From Stutzerimonas stutzeri (lineage in GTDB: Bacteria; Pseudomonadota; Gammaproteobacteria; Pseudomonadales; Pseudomonadaceae): a stretch of DNA of 64,000 nucleotides. The position numbers and the translations under genes were made by a program. The notes below the pieces were generated by a model, which saw nothing but the letters and a program-made list of their open reading frames with translations, was not told the origin of the DNA and did not search any database. How positions within the stretch are numbered: the stretch's first letter is position 1; each line of letters starts with the position of its first letter. Below are positions 21,621 through 32,235 of the stretch, one piece after another. Location of the stretch: contig NZ_JAMOHZ010000005.1 in the NCBI RefSeq assembly GCF_024448715.1, positions 124,001 to 188,000 on the forward strand. Direction: 5' to 3'.

Positions 21621-24600
21621 ATGCCCGACGCGTTTTTCGACCATATCCCCGAACCTTGGACGGCTTACTTCTCGCCCCTTGCCCTGAACCGTGGCCTGGA
21701 ATACGCCAAGCAGGAGCGGGTTCGGATCGAACAGCAAACGGACCAGAGGGTTATCGCCAGCTGCCTTGGCTCCGGTAGCAACCGCTACCGCCAGACGCTT
21801 TCCATTAGCCCACGCGGGGAATTGCACTGTCTGTGCACCTGCCCGGTAGGATGGGTCTGCAAACACGCGGCGGCGGTCCTGTATGTGCTTGAGCGACAAC
21901 AAACGGAACTCAACGAACCTGCTGACAAGACGCAAGACGGCCTGCCCGGCGCGCTGCAAACTTGGCTTTCGCAACTGCCCGAAGCCCTCGGCGAAGCGCC
22001 CGCAGCGTTACCGCAGAACAGCCTGCGTTATCTGATCGAGCCAGACCTAACCGTTGCCGTATTCAAGGTGCGCCAGCTCAAGGACAGCAGCATCAGCGAT
22101 ATTCAACCTTATTTCGCGATGCGCGAGGCGAGCTTCCGCCAGCCGCGCTTCCTGCAACCGATCGACCTGCGCATCGCAGCCCTGCTGAGCCTTTGCAAGA
22201 GTGCCGGCCACAGCTTCTGGCTCGACGGCCCGAACGGCGGCGAAGCATTGCGTCTGGCGCTGGAAACTGGACGTGCCTATCTGAATTTCGAACAGCCGCC
22301 GCTGCAGCCCGGCCTTTGTCGCGAGGTCCGGCTGGAATGGCGCGACGCCAGCGACGGCGCTCTGCGTGTCAACCTGGCGCCAGAGGGCACCGAACTGCTC
22401 ACGGCGGTCGACCCGCTCCATTATCTGGACAAGACTCGCAACGAAATCGGCATGGTTCGCCACGGGCTAAGCGATGCGTTGGCACGGCACCTGATCGGCG
22501 CCCCAGAGGTGCCCGCTGGCCAGGTCGCGCTATTCAGCCTCTCGCTGAGCGACATTGCCCCGGAACTGCCTGCGCCCGCTCGGCCGACCGAAAGGCGCAT
22601 CGACGACCTTCTTCCCCAGGCACGGCTGACACTCGGCAGCCGTCACGTCACGAACTACCACGCCGCTAGCGGACGGATGATCAACGACCAACAGCACCGC
22701 GCCGGACTCAGCTTCGTCTATGACTGCAGCGCCGTACACGGCAAAAGCAAAGCTGCAGAGCGGGTTCGCCAGATCAATGGCCAGGATGTGCTCAGCATTG
22801 CCCGCCAACCCACGGCCGAGCAGGCCTTGCGCCAGCGTCTTCAGCAGCTGGGCCTGCGCCCTGCTCTGCGGCAGAGTCAGGCGCTGCCGAAGGACTCGGC
22901 AGAAATGTTCGAGCTGCCCAACGAAGCCGCCTGGCTGCACTTCGCCGAGCAACTGCCACAGCTGCGCGACGAAGGCTGGGAGATCGTCATTCAGCCAGGC
23001 TTCGCCTACGACCTCACCGCTATAGACGATTGGTATGCCCAAGTGGAGGAATCGCCGGAGCACAGCTGGTTCGACCTGGAACTGGGCATCGTCGTCGAAG
23101 GCGAGCGCATCAGCCTGCTACCGGTGCTTCTCGACGTGATCCGCAAGAATCCGACGCTGCTCGCTGCGCCGCAGCTGGCCCAGCGCGGCGACGATGAAAC
23201 ACTGCGGGTGCAGCTGCGCCAGCGCGACAACGCTCAGCCGCTTCAGGTGATGCTGCCGTTCGGCCGGCTCAAGCCGATCCTCGCGACATTGGGCGACCTT
23301 TACTTGCAACCGGAGCTCGGCAACAGCCTGCGGCTGGATCAGGCCGACGCCGTGCGCTTGAATCACCTGGAGCAGTTGCCGCTGGACTGGCAGGGTGGCG
23401 AGCGGTTACGCGATTTTGGCCGGCGCCTGCTGGACTACAAGCAGCAACCCTGCGAGGCACCGACCGGTCTGAATGCCGAACTGCGTCCCTATCAGCTTGA
23501 GGGTCTGAGCTGGATGCAAACCCTGCGTGCGCTGGAAGTCGGCGGCATTCTTGGGGACGACATGGGTCTGGGCAAGACCCTGCAGACCCTGGTCCACCTG
23601 CTTACCGAAAAACAGGCCGGGCGCCTGGACCGTCCCAGCCTGGTCGTCATGCCCACCAGCCTGATACCCAACTGGCAGGACGAAGCGGCGCGGTTCACCC
23701 CGGATCTGCGGCTGCTGACCCTGCATGGCACGGCGCGGCACAAGCACTTCGATGCGCTGGGCGATTACGATGTCCTGCTGACCACCTATGCGCTGTTGCC
23801 CCGGGATATCGAGCCGCTAAGCGAACAACCTCTTCACGTGCTGATCCTGGACGAGGCGCAGAACATCAAGAACGCCAGCAGCAAGGCCGCCCAGGCTGCC
23901 AGCCGGCTGCAAGCGCGGCAACGCCTGTGCCTGACCGGCACGCCAATGGAAAACAACCTCGGCGAATTGTGGTCATTGTTCCACTTCCTGATGCCAGGCT
24001 GGCTGGGTAACGCCAAGGAGTTCAACCGCACCTATCGCACTCCGATAGAAAAGCATGGCAACCAGGAGCGGCTGCAACATCTGATCGGCCGCATCCGCCC
24101 GTTCCTCCTGCGTCGTCACAAGGAACAGGTGGCCCGCGAACTCCCACCAAAAAACGAGATTGTGCATTGGGTGGACCTGACCCCGGCCCAACGCGATCTA
24201 TACGAGACGGTGCGTTTGGCGATGGATCGCAAGGTCCGCGAGGAGATCGACCGCAAGGGCTTGGCGCGCAGCCAGATCGTCATCCTCGAAGCGCTGCTCA
24301 AGCTGCGCCAAGTCTGCTGCGACTTGCGCCTGGTCAAGGGTGAAGCGGGCCGTTCGGCCAAGAGCGGCTTTTCCGGCAAGCTGGACAGCTTGCTTGACAT
24401 GCTCCAGGAACTGCTCGCCGAAGGCCGCCGCGTGCTGCTGTTTTCACAGTTCACCTCGATGCTGGCGCTGATCGAGGACAGCCTGCGTCAGCGCGGCATC
24501 GATTACGTGCAGATTACCGGCGAAACCCGAGACAGGCGCACCCCGGTGCAGCGTTTCCAGCGCGGTGAGGTGCCGGTATTTCTGATCAGCCTGAAAGCCG

Positions 24601-24893
24601 GCGGCACCGGCCTCAACCTTACCGCCGCCGACACCGTCATTCATTACGATCCTTGGTGGAACCCAGCCGCCGAGAACCAGGCCACCGACCGCGCCTACCG
24701 CATCGGCCAAGACAAACCGGTGTTCGTCTACCGCCTGATCACACGTGGCACCGTCGAAGAACGCATTCAGCAATTACAGCGACGTAAGGCCGACCTGGCC
24801 GCCGGCGTGTTGGATTCAGGCAACCAGGGCGAGTGGCAGTTGGAGCAGAACGATATCGAGGCACTGCTCGCCCCGTTGGGAAGCTTGAGCTGA
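21621..24893 (+). CDS. SWIM zinc-finger SNF2-family helicase
   Basis: A 1090-residue Swi2/Snf2 ATPase. Near the N-terminus a SWIM zinc finger is visible as Cys72-x-Cys74...Cys80-x-His82 (CTCPVGWVCKH). A long middle region of unknown fold follows, then the helicase core: GGILGDDMGLGKTLQTLVHL (motif I), LILDEAQNIKN (motif II), CLTGTPMENNLGELW (motif III), VLLFSQFTSML and the motif V/VI block SLKAGGTGLNLTAADTVIHY with DRAYRIGQ. SNF2 proteins with SWIM are common in bacteria and are thought to remodel protein-DNA complexes. The role here is not known. The ATG at 21621 has a weak ribosome-binding site. Confidence 0.9.
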   Translation: MPDAFFDHIPEPWTAYFSPLALNRGLEYAKQERVRIEQQTDQRVIASCLGSGSNRYRQTLSISPRGELHCLCTCPVGWVCKHAAAVLYVLERQQTELNEPADKTQDGLPGALQTWLSQLPEALGEAPAALPQNSLRYLIEPDLTVAVFKVRQLKDSSISDIQPYFAMREASFRQPRFLQPIDLRIAALLSLCKSAGHSFWLDGPNGGEALRLALETGRAYLNFEQPPLQPGLCREVRLEWRDASDGALRVNLAPEGTELLTAVDPLHYLDKTRNEIGMVRHGLSDALARHLIGAPEVPAGQVALFSLSLSDIAPELPAPARPTERRIDDLLPQARLTLGSRHVTNYHAASGRMINDQQHRAGLSFVYDCSAVHGKSKAAERVRQINGQDVLSIARQPTAEQALRQRLQQLGLRPALRQSQALPKDSAEMFELPNEAAWLHFAEQLPQLRDEGWEIVIQPGFAYDLTAIDDWYAQVEESPEHSWFDLELGIVVEGERISLLPVLLDVIRKNPTLLAAPQLAQRGDDETLRVQLRQRDNAQPLQVMLPFGRLKPILATLGDLYLQPELGNSLRLDQADAVRLNHLEQLPLDWQGGERLRDFGRRLLDYKQQPCEAPTGLNAELRPYQLEGLSWMQTLRALEVGGILGDDMGLGKTLQTLVHLLTEKQAGRLDRPSLVVMPTSLIPNWQDEAARFTPDLRLLTLHGTARHKHFDALGDYDVLLTTYALLPRDIEPLSEQPLHVLILDEAQNIKNASSKAAQAASRLQARQRLCLTGTPMENNLGELWSLFHFLMPGWLGNAKEFNRTYRTPIEKHGNQERLQHLIGRIRPFLLRRHKEQVARELPPKNEIVHWVDLTPAQRDLYETVRLAMDRKVREEIDRKGLARSQIVILEALLKLRQVCCDLRLVKGEAGRSAKSGFSGKLDSLLDMLQELLAEGRRVLLFSQFTSMLALIEDSLRQRGIDYVQITGETRDRRTPVQRFQRGEVPVFLISLKAGGTGLNLTAADTVIHYDPWWNPAAENQATDRAYRIGQDKPVFVYRLITRGTVEERIQQLQRRKADLAAGVLDSGNQGEWQLEQNDIEALLAPLGSLS

Positions 24894-24965
24894 GGATTGA
24901 GACTTCCAGTTTCAGGCGGCGGGTAGGCTGGACGCCTTCGCTCGTTACCTTGCATGAGCAGCTCC

Positions 24966-25020
24966 CTCTCCCCTCGGTGAAAGTACGCAGCAAGCCAGGA
25001 GAGGGGCTGGGGTGAGGGAG
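24966..25020. repeat. CT-rich/GA-rich intergenic palindrome
   Basis: CTCCCTCTCCCCTCGG on the left pairs imperfectly with GGAGAGGGGCTGGGGTGAGG on the right. A related element occurs at 55971-56008. Such palindromes are dispersed in pseudomonad genomes. The rest of the 274-base gap has nothing I recognise. Confidence 0.6.
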
Positions 25021-25167
25021 AAGCTGTTATCCCCTAGCCTGACAAGCCCCCACAAGGAACCGCCTTTAGGCCGACCTCCAACGGCTTTTTGATGCCCGCC
25101 GCTTTCAAGCCCGAAATCCAATCTCTATGATCAACACATCGGCCCCGCCCAATATAGGAACGTAATC

Positions 25168-25722
25168 ATGAGCCGCTATGAGATCGCCTTTTCCGGCCAA
25201 CTCGCACCGGGCGCCACACTGGAACAGGTCGAGGCCAATCTCACGCGCCTGTTCCAGGCCGATGCCCAGCGCATCGCGCTGCTGTTTTCCGGTCGTCGGA
25301 TAGTGATCAAGCAGGACCTGGACTTCGCCAACGTGGAAAAATACCGCGAAGCCATGGCCCGTGCCGGTGCGATCGCCGAGGTTCGAGCCCTACCGGTGGA
25401 AGTCGAAGAGATCGAACTGGCCCCGCCGCCAGCGGTAGAGCCCACGACGCCAGCAGCCACCCAAACCTCTACGGCCGCGCCGTCGCCGCTCAAGGTCGTG
25501 CCTCGCGACGAATATATGGCAGCTTTTGTCGACGTCGAGGCGCCGGACTTCGGTATTGCACCGGTAGGTGCCGACTTGCAGGATGCCCGTGCGCCTACTC
25601 AAGCGCCCGCCGTTGACCTTTCGCAGTTCAGCCTGGCCCCTGTGGGCAGCGACATGGGTGAACGCCGCCGCGCGAGCGATGCACCGGTACCTGACATTTC
25701 GCACCTGAAACTGCAGGACTGA
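25168..25722 (+). CDS. Conserved hypothetical protein with repeated C-terminal motif
   Basis: A 184-residue protein. The N-terminal about 70 residues (MSRYEIAFSGQLAPG through the DFANVEKYREAMARAGA region) form a small alpha/beta module that also occurs at the N-terminus of other bacterial proteins. A Pro/Ala/Thr-rich linker follows at about residues 85-110. The C-terminus repeats a short motif, FGIAPVGADL and FSLAPVGSDM, then ends ISHLKLQD. No signal peptide or membrane helix is visible. A function cannot be assigned. The gene stands alone between the SNF2 helicase and the repair cluster. Confidence 0.75.
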   Translation: MSRYEIAFSGQLAPGATLEQVEANLTRLFQADAQRIALLFSGRRIVIKQDLDFANVEKYREAMARAGAIAEVRALPVEVEEIELAPPPAVEPTTPAATQTSTAAPSPLKVVPRDEYMAAFVDVEAPDFGIAPVGADLQDARAPTQAPAVDLSQFSLAPVGSDMGERRRASDAPVPDISHLKLQD

Positions 25723-25802
25723 ACCTATCGGGCGGCGTCCGCCCGAACTCCTTCAGCCCCGACAGGCTCCAACCCTACAAGCCCTCAAAGTGCCTGTATT
25801 CA

Positions 25803-26819
25803 ATGGACCTTGTCGTTGCCCGCCCAGAAGGCCTCTACTGCCCGCCCGGCGATTTCTATATCGATCCCTGGCGTCCGGTCGACCGCGCCGTGATCACCCA
25901 TGCCCACGGCGACCATGCCCGCTGGGGCATGAACCATTACCTGGCATCCAGCGACAGCGAAGGCATCCTGCGCTCGCGAATCGCGGCGGATATGCCGCTG
26001 CAAACGCTGGCGTACGGCGAATCCATCGACCATCACGGCGTAAAACTCAGCTTTCACCCCGCCGGCCATGTGCTTGGCTCAGCGCAGGTACGCCTGGAAT
26101 ATCGCGGCGAAGTCTGGGTCGCCTCAGGAGACTACAAGGTCGAGCCCGATGGCACTTGCGCCCCCTTCGAGCCGGTGCGCTGCCATACTTTCATCACCGA
26201 ATCGACCTTCGGCTTGCCCATCTATCAATGGCCATCGCAGACCGAAGTATTCCGAGAAATCAACGACTGGTGGCGGGCCAACGCCGCGGTAGGCCGTGCC
26301 AGCGTGTTGTTCTGCTATGCCTTTGGCAAGGCGCAGCGGATTCTTCACGGGCTCGATGAAAGCATCGGCACAGTGGTGGTTCACGGCGCTGTTGAACCAC
26401 TGAACAAGGTCTACCGTGAAGGCGGCGTTTACCTTCCGCCGACCGTTTATGCGGGAGATTTGAAAAAGGGCGACCCGCGCCTGAAGCAGGCGATCATCCT
26501 CGCCCCGCCCTCGGCTGGCGGCAGTACCTGGATGCGCCGATTCGGCGACTATGCCGACGCCTTCGCCAGCGGCTGGATGATGTTGCGCGGCACGCGCCGC
26601 CGTCGCGGTGTCGACCGTGGTTTCGTACTTTCCGACCACGCCGACTGGCCCGGCCTGCTCTGGGCCATCGAACAGACCGGCGCCGAGCGGGTGATGGTCA
26701 CCCATGGCTCGGTGCCGGTGCTGGTGCGCTACCTGCGTGAAATGCGCGGCCTCGATGCGCAGGCCTTCGAAACCGAATATGGCGACGAAGACGATGCGCC
26801 TGAACCGGAGGCTCAGTGA
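25803..26819 (+). CDS. Ligase-associated DNA damage response exonuclease (MBL fold)
   Basis: A 338-residue metallo-beta-lactamase-fold nuclease of the type found beside bacterial ATP-dependent ligases. The metal motif is His33-x-His35-x-Asp37-His38 (THAHGDH); further metal-binding positions lie in SFHPAGHVLGSAQV and VLSDHADWPGL. Characterised relatives are Mn2+-dependent DNA nucleases. It is the first gene of the four-gene repair cluster (exonuclease, ligase, Lhr-Core helicase, PdeM). The ATG at 25803 gives the standard N-terminus MDLVVARPEGLYCPPGDFYI. Confidence 0.93.
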   Translation: MDLVVARPEGLYCPPGDFYIDPWRPVDRAVITHAHGDHARWGMNHYLASSDSEGILRSRIAADMPLQTLAYGESIDHHGVKLSFHPAGHVLGSAQVRLEYRGEVWVASGDYKVEPDGTCAPFEPVRCHTFITESTFGLPIYQWPSQTEVFREINDWWRANAAVGRASVLFCYAFGKAQRILHGLDESIGTVVVHGAVEPLNKVYREGGVYLPPTVYAGDLKKGDPRLKQAIILAPPSAGGSTWMRRFGDYADAFASGWMMLRGTRRRRGVDRGFVLSDHADWPGLLWAIEQTGAERVMVTHGSVPVLVRYLREMRGLDAQAFETEYGDEDDAPEPEAQ

Positions 26820-26849
26820 TCCTCCATTCCTGCTCCGCCCTGCTCCCCT

Positions 26850-26872
26850 GTAGGAACGGGCTTGCTCGCGAA
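26850..26872 (+). repeat. REP element
   Basis: A single copy of the 23-base Pseudomonas REP (GTAGGAACGGGCTTGCTC...) between the exonuclease and ligase genes. Confidence 0.85.
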
Positions 26873-26907
26873 GCCCTTTCAATCGCTACTTGGCACGGCG
26901 GCGTCCG

Positions 26908-28614
26908 ATGAAAGCCTTCGCCACGCTCTACAGCCGCCTCGATGCGACCACCTCGAGCAATGCCAAGCTCGCCGCCATGCGCGATTATTTTCGGGAAGCC
27001 GACCCTGCCGACGCCGCTTGGGCCGTGTACTTTCTCGCCGGCGGGCGACCGCGCCAGCTGGTGCCGACCCGAGTATTGCGTGAAACGGCCATGCAGGCCG
27101 CCGGCCTACCGGAGTGGCTATTCGAGGAGAGTTATCAAGCCGTCGGCGACATGGCCGAGACCATCTCGCTGCTCATTCCCGAATCTGCCCATAGCTCCGA
27201 CGACGGCCTCGCCGTGTGGATGCAGGACAAGTTGCTGCCGCTACGCGGACAGCCGCCCGAAGAACTGGCCTTACGCCTGCCTGAGCTATGGGCGCAATTG
27301 GACCGCCTGAGTCTGATGGTCTGCATCAAGCTGATCACCGGCGCCTTTCGCGTCGGCGTGTCGAAGCTTCTGGTAACCCGCGCGCTGGCCTCGCTGGTGG
27401 ACCTCGATCCCAAGCGCGTAGCACAGCGACTCGTGGGCTATACCGACCTATCGCACCGGCCGAGTGCTGAAGGCTACCTCACGCTGATTGCCGATGAATC
27501 GGAGCACGAGCACGCACAGCGCGGCGGCCAGCCCTATCCCTTCTTTCTCGCCCACTCGCTGCAAGCACCGGTGGAGCAATTCGAAGAGCTGCTTGGATCG
27601 CCCCATAACTGGCATATCGAATGGAAGTGGGACGGCATCCGCGCCCAGCTGGTCAAGCGTGACGGGCAGATATGGATCTGGTCACGCGGCGAAGAATTGG
27701 TCAGCGATCGCTTCCCTGAGCTTTGCGAACTGGCCGGATGCCTACCGGACGGCACCGTTATCGACGGTGAAATCGTGGTCTGGAAGTCGCAACCGACAGA
27801 GCAGCCAGCCGCGCTGTTCGAGAGTTCATCCGCAACAGGCAGCGAGCCGGCCCGCTTCGGCGTACAGCCCTTTGCCCTGCTGCAACAACGAATCGGCCGC
27901 AAAAACCTCACTGCCAAGGTGCTTGAAGACGCACCCGTCGCGGTGCTCGCTTACGACCTCTTGGAATGGCAAGGCGAAGACTGGCGCCAACGACCACACC
28001 GTGAGCGACGAGAGCAACTCGATACGGTCGTAGCACAATGCCCCAACCCGATCCTGATGGCCTCGCCCTTGATCGAAGGCAGCGATTGGGCTGATCTGGC
28101 TCGCCAGCGCGAGGCATCTCGTGCCCTGGGTGTGGAAGGCATGATGATCAAGGCTCGCGCGGCGCAGTACGGCGTGGGTCGCACCAAGGATGTCGGCACC
28201 TGGTGGAAATGGAAGATCGACCCCTACTCGGTGGACGCGGTATTGATCTATGCCCAGCGAGGCCACGGCCGCCGCGCCAGCCTTTACACCGATTTCACCT
28301 TTGCCGTCTGGGACGGCGAACCAGGCGCGCCGGAGCGCAAGCTGGTGCCCTTCGCGAAAGCCTATTCGGGGCTGACCGATGAGGAAATGCGTAAAGTCGA
28401 CGCCATCGTGCGCAAGACCACCGTGGAAAAATTCGGACCGGTGCGCAGCGTGACGCCGACACTGGTATTTGAACTCGGCTTCGAGGGCATCGCCGCCAGC
28501 AGCCGGCACAAAAGCGGCATCGCCGTCCGCTTCCCGCGCATGCTGCGTTGGCGCCACGACAAGCCGGTCGAGGAAGCCGATACGCTGGAGACGTTGAAGG
28601 AATTGCTGGGATGA
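26908..28614 (+). CDS. ATP-dependent DNA ligase (repair-cluster type)
   Basis: A 568-residue ligase that seals nicks using ATP. It has an N-terminal DNA-binding domain (residues 1-210), a nucleotidyltransferase domain with catalytic Lys240 in motif I ([12 protein letters not shown]), EIVVW (motif III/IIIa region), [15 protein letters not shown] (motif IV) and [14 protein letters not shown] (motif V), and a C-terminal OB fold. The chosen ATG at 26908 gives [12 protein letters not shown]; an in-frame TTG six codons earlier is possible. Relatives are distinct from the housekeeping NAD-dependent LigA and from LigD. It lies in the cluster with exonuclease, helicase and PdeM. Confidence 0.93.
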   Translation: MKAFATLYSRLDATTSSNAKLAAMRDYFREADPADAAWAVYFLAGGRPRQLVPTRVLRETAMQAAGLPEWLFEESYQAVGDMAETISLLIPESAHSSDDGLAVWMQDKLLPLRGQPPEELALRLPELWAQLDRLSLMVCIKLITGAFRVGVSKLLVTRALASLVDLDPKRVAQRLVGYTDLSHRPSAEGYLTLIADESEHEHAQRGGQPYPFFLAHSLQAPVEQFEELLGSPHNWHIEWKWDGIRAQLVKRDGQIWIWSRGEELVSDRFPELCELAGCLPDGTVIDGEIVVWKSQPTEQPAALFESSSATGSEPARFGVQPFALLQQRIGRKNLTAKVLEDAPVAVLAYDLLEWQGEDWRQRPHRERREQLDTVVAQCPNPILMASPLIEGSDWADLARQREASRALGVEGMMIKARAAQYGVGRTKDVGTWWKWKIDPYSVDAVLIYAQRGHGRRASLYTDFTFAVWDGEPGAPERKLVPFAKAYSGLTDEEMRKVDAIVRKTTVEKFGPVRSVTPTLVFELGFEGIAASSRHKSGIAVRFPRMLRWRHDKPVEEADTLETLKELLG

Positions 28615-28631
28615 CGCGGCCATGCGCTCCC

Positions 28632-28759
28632 GTAGGGACCAATATGCTGGCGATCCACAACCACGCGGCGGCGTCTGTTCGCGAGCAAGCTCGCTCCTAC
28701 AAGTGCCATGTCGCACCTCAACGCCGTCGCATTTCTGTAGGAGCCAGCTTGCTGGCGAA
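28632..28759. repeat. REP cluster between ligase and helicase genes
   Basis: Two full REPs in opposite orientation (minus-type 28678-28700 and plus-type 28737-28759, the latter the GAGCCAGCTTGCTGGC variant) are preceded by a degenerate copy at 28632-28653. The inverted pair would form a long hairpin in the transcript, separating two co-oriented genes of the cluster. Confidence 0.85.
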
Positions 28760-28807
28760 TCGCAGCCACGCGGCGCCTTATGTTCGCGCGTATTCGCGGC
28801 GCGAAGC

Positions 28808-31417
28808 ATGAGCAACCGACCAGCCACAGTTGGCGAAAATTGGTTCGCCAGTAAATCCTGGCAACCCTTTTCGTTTCAGCAGGAAGTCTGGCAAGCCGTG
28901 CAAAACGGCGAATCCGGCCTGCTTCACGCCACCACCGGCTCGGGCAAGACCTACGCCGTCTGGCTCGGCGCGCTCGATCGTTTCGCTTCTGTAGGAGCGG
29001 GCTTGCCCGCGAAAGAGTCGGATGCACTCGCCAAGCCATCGGACAAACCTGCTCCACTCACAGTCCTCTGGATCACTCCTATGCGCGCCCTGGCCGCGGA
29101 TACGGCCCGAGCACTCCAGGCGCCGTTGGACGACCTCGGCATCAACTGGAGTATTGGCCTGCGCACCGGCGATACCGCCAGCGCCGAACGCGCCCGACAA
29201 AGCCGCCGATTACCGAGTGCGCTGGTCACAACACCGGAAAGCCTCACCCTGTTGCTGACCCGCGCCGATGCGCGCCAGGCCTTCGGCGGGCTGCGCATGC
29301 TGGTGGTAGATGAGTGGCACGAGCTGCTGGGCAACAAACGCGGCGTACAGCTGCAGCTGGCGTTGGCGCGGCTGCGTAGCTGGATGCCGGAACTGATCGT
29401 CTGGGGGCTATCCGCCACGCTCGGCAATCAACCGCACGCACTGGAAGTGCTTCTGCATCCGGGCACAGGCCGGTTGGTTCAAGGAAAAATGAACAAGGAG
29501 CTGCGCGTCGACACTTTGTTGCCGCCCAGCATTGAACGCTTTCCCTGGGCTGGGCATTTGGGCCTGCGCATGCTGCCGCAGGTGGTCGAAGAAATCGAAT
29601 CGGCGGCCACTTCCTTGGTGTTCACTAATACCCGCTCGCAATCGGAGCTGTGGTATCAGGCGATTCTCAATGCGCGGCCGGACTGGGCCGGGTTGATCGC
29701 GCTGCACCACGGCTCATTGGCCCGCGAAGTACGGGACTGGGTGGAGTTGGGACTCAAGCAAGGTGCGCTGAAGGCGGTGGTCTGCACCTCCAGTCTCGAT
29801 CTGGGCGTGGATTTTTTGCCCGTCGAACGCGTGCTGCAGATCGGCTCGCCCAAGGGCGTGGCGCGGCTGATGCAACGCGCTGGGCGCTCTGGTCATGCGC
29901 CTGGGCGGGCCTCGCGAGTCACACTGGTGCCGACACATAGCTTCGAAGTGGTGGAAGCCGCGGCCGCTCATGTCGCCGTTGCCGAACGGCGGATCGAAGC
30001 CCGCAGCGCTCCGCATCGATCGCTCGATGTGCTGGTGCAACATCTGGTAAGCATGGCGCTGGGCGGTGGTTTTCGGCCGGATGAGCTCTACGCCGAGGTG
30101 CGCCGGGCCTGGTCCTACCGAGATCTCGATGCCGAACAGTGGCTGTGGGCACTGGCTTTTGTCCGTCACGGTGGGCATTCGCTTACGGCCTATCCGGATT
30201 ATCAGCGGGTGGAACCGGACGAAACCGGCCTGTGGAAGGTCCCGAGCCGGCGTGTCGCAATGCGCCATCGGATGAGCATCGGTACGATCGTCAGCGATGC
30301 CAGCCTGACCGTGAAATTCTGGGCCAAGGGTGGCAGTGGCCGCTCACTGGGCTCGGTGGAGGAAGGTTTCATCGCGCGCCTGCGACCGGGTGACAATTTC
30401 CTCTTCGCCGGACGCCTCTTGGAATTGGTGCGGGTGGAAAACATGACCGCTTACGTTAGCCGTGCCACTGGCAAGAAGGCCGCTGTGCCACGCTGGAACG
30501 GTGGGCGCATGCCGCTTTCCAGCGAGCTGGCCGATGCGGTGGTGGAACAACTCGGCGCTGCCTCGCGCGGTGAGTTCGCCAGTGACGAGATGCGCCTGGT
30601 GCAGCCGTTGCTAGAAGTACAGCTAGGCTGGTCGGCGCTGCCCACTGAAACCACGCTGCTGGCCGAGGTGATGAAATCCCGCGAAGGTTGGCACTTGTTT
30701 CTCTACCCCTTCGCCGGTCGCCACGTGCACCTGGGCCTCGCCAGCCTGCTTGCCTGGCGAATGGGCCAGCGCCAGCCGGTGACCTTCTCCATCGCGGTCA
30801 ATGACTACGGGTTCGAACTGCTTTCGGCCACCGAAGTGGACTGGATGCACTGGCTGACGCCCGCCTTGTTCAGCCAGGACAACCTGCTGCACGACGTGCT
30901 CGCCAGCCTTAACGCCGGCGAACTGGCACGCCGGCGTTTCCGCGAGATTGCGCGTATTGCGGGACTGGTGTTTTCCGGCTACCCAGGCGCGCAGAAAAGC
31001 GCCCGGCAGCTGCAGGCTTCCAGTGGGTTGTTCTTCGATGTGTTCCGCCAGTACGACCCGGACAACCTGCTGCTGACCCAGGCAGAAGAGGAAGTGCTGC
31101 GCCAGGAACTGGAGGTCGAGCGGCTGGAACAAACCCTGACGCGCCTGCAACAGCGTCGGCTGGACATTCATCAGGTCAAGCGCACCACGCCATTGGCCTT
31201 TCCGCTGATGGTCGAGCGTTTTCGCGAGAGCATGAGTTCGGAAAAGCTGGCCGACCGTATCCGCCGAATGGTCGCCGAGCTCGACAAAGCCGCCGGTCCC
31301 GGTGGTTATCAGCCCGAGCAAGGCGACGCCATTGCGGTCGAGCGGGAAACCAGCCCGAAACGCAAACCGCGCATGACCAAGGACGGCACGCCGAGGCCGA
31401 AGAAGGCGAAACCATAA
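28808..31417 (+). CDS. Ligase-associated DEXH-box helicase, Lhr-Core type
   Basis: An 869-residue superfamily-2 helicase; characterised Lhr-Core enzymes are DNA-dependent ATPases and 3'-5' helicases. Motifs: Walker [12 protein letters not shown] (residues 40-50), [14 protein letters not shown] (Ia), [12 protein letters not shown] (II, DEWH), WGLSATLGN (III), [13 protein letters not shown] (V) and [13 protein letters not shown] (VI), then the winged-helix and Lhr-specific C-terminal domains. The ATG at 28808 is chosen because the open frame upstream is REP sequence. Residues about 62-69 (VGAGLPAK) are encoded by an in-frame REP element. The basic tail ends [17 protein letters not shown]. Confidence 0.93.
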   Translation: MSNRPATVGENWFASKSWQPFSFQQEVWQAVQNGESGLLHATTGSGKTYAVWLGALDRFASVGAGLPAKESDALAKPSDKPAPLTVLWITPMRALAADTARALQAPLDDLGINWSIGLRTGDTASAERARQSRRLPSALVTTPESLTLLLTRADARQAFGGLRMLVVDEWHELLGNKRGVQLQLALARLRSWMPELIVWGLSATLGNQPHALEVLLHPGTGRLVQGKMNKELRVDTLLPPSIERFPWAGHLGLRMLPQVVEEIESAATSLVFTNTRSQSELWYQAILNARPDWAGLIALHHGSLAREVRDWVELGLKQGALKAVVCTSSLDLGVDFLPVERVLQIGSPKGVARLMQRAGRSGHAPGRASRVTLVPTHSFEVVEAAAAHVAVAERRIEARSAPHRSLDVLVQHLVSMALGGGFRPDELYAEVRRAWSYRDLDAEQWLWALAFVRHGGHSLTAYPDYQRVEPDETGLWKVPSRRVAMRHRMSIGTIVSDASLTVKFWAKGGSGRSLGSVEEGFIARLRPGDNFLFAGRLLELVRVENMTAYVSRATGKKAAVPRWNGGRMPLSSELADAVVEQLGAASRGEFASDEMRLVQPLLEVQLGWSALPTETTLLAEVMKSREGWHLFLYPFAGRHVHLGLASLLAWRMGQRQPVTFSIAVNDYGFELLSATEVDWMHWLTPALFSQDNLLHDVLASLNAGELARRRFREIARIAGLVFSGYPGAQKSARQLQASSGLFFDVFRQYDPDNLLLTQAEEEVLRQELEVERLEQTLTRLQQRRLDIHQVKRTTPLAFPLMVERFRESMSSEKLADRIRRMVAELDKAAGPGGYQPEQGDAIAVERETSPKRKPRMTKDGTPRPKKAKP
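28991..29013 (+). repeat. REP element inside the helicase coding sequence
   Basis: A 23-base REP (GTAGGAGCGGGCTTGCCC...) lies in frame within the Lhr-Core gene, coding for VGAGLPAK between helicase motifs I and Ia. See the finding on this insertion. Confidence 0.9.
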
Positions 31418-31440
31418 TGCGATGAGCTTTGGGCGAGGCT

Positions 31441-31523
31441 ATTCGCGAGCAAGCTCGCTCTACAAAAAGCAGTGCTCAACTCCGTCACCGTAACGCTCCT
31501 GTAGGAGCGAGCTTGCTCGCGAA
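31441..31523. repeat. Inverted REP pair between helicase and pdeM
   Basis: A minus-type REP at 31441-31463 (one base short) and a plus-type REP at 31501-31523 face each other, able to form a long stem in the 154-base gap between the helicase and PdeM genes. Confidence 0.88.
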
Positions 31524-31571
31524 ACGGCACAACACAGACCATCGCCGGGCCAACAGATTAGACTGCCCCCA

Positions 31572-32228
31572 ATGACCCCATACTTGCCCATCGAACTGAA
31601 AAACACCGAGCTCTGGTTACTCGCCGACAAAGCCATCTACTGGCCGGAGCTGCAAGCGCTACTGATCGCCGATATCCATTTCGGCAAGGCCGCCGCCTAC
31701 CGCCGTCTCGGTCAGCCGGTACCACACGGCACCACCCAAGCCAATCTGCAGCGACTGGATGCCTTACTGGCCCGCTACAGCTGTCGGCAGTTGATCTTCC
31801 TCGGCGATTTTCTGCACGCACCGGAATCCCAGACGCCCGCCATTCTGGCGCAACTGCATGCATGGCGCGCAACGCACCCCCAGCTCGAAGTCACGTTGAT
31901 CCGCGGCAACCACGATCGCCGCGCTGGCGACCCACCGGCGACGCTCGACATGGCCGTGGTCCCCGAGCCGCTGCTGCTCGGCCCGTTCGCCCTGCAGCAC
32001 GAACCCGATCCGCACCCTACTCATCACGTGCTGGCTGGCCACGTACACCCCGCTTATCGCCTCATCGGACGGGGACGTCAGAGCTTGCGCCTGCCCTGCT
32101 TCTGCATCGGCGCGCAGGTGAGCCTGCTGCCGGCGTTTGGCAGTTTTACCGGCATGATGGAGCTCGACGCCGACCCAGGTCGGCGTCTGTACGTGGTTGG
32201 GGATAACAACGTGTGGCGGGTAGCGTGA
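31572..32228 (+). CDS. pdeM: Ligase-associated DNA damage response endonuclease PdeM
   Basis: A 218-residue binuclear metallophosphoesterase, the fourth member of the Lhr-Core/ligase/exonuclease cluster. The metal-binding motifs are all present: Asp34-x-His36 (IADIHFGK), Gly77-Asp78...His81 (GDFLH), Asn112-His113-Asp114 (RGNHDR), and His156/His158 (LAGHVHP). Relatives are Mn2+-dependent phosphodiesterases or nucleases. The length is normal. It is separated from the helicase by an inverted REP pair. Confidence 0.92.
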   Translation: MTPYLPIELKNTELWLLADKAIYWPELQALLIADIHFGKAAAYRRLGQPVPHGTTQANLQRLDALLARYSCRQLIFLGDFLHAPESQTPAILAQLHAWRATHPQLEVTLIRGNHDRRAGDPPATLDMAVVPEPLLLGPFALQHEPDPHPTHHVLAGHVHPAYRLIGRGRQSLRLPCFCIGAQVSLLPAFGSFTGMMELDADPGRRLYVVGDNNVWRVA

Positions 32229-32235
32229 CCGGCAA

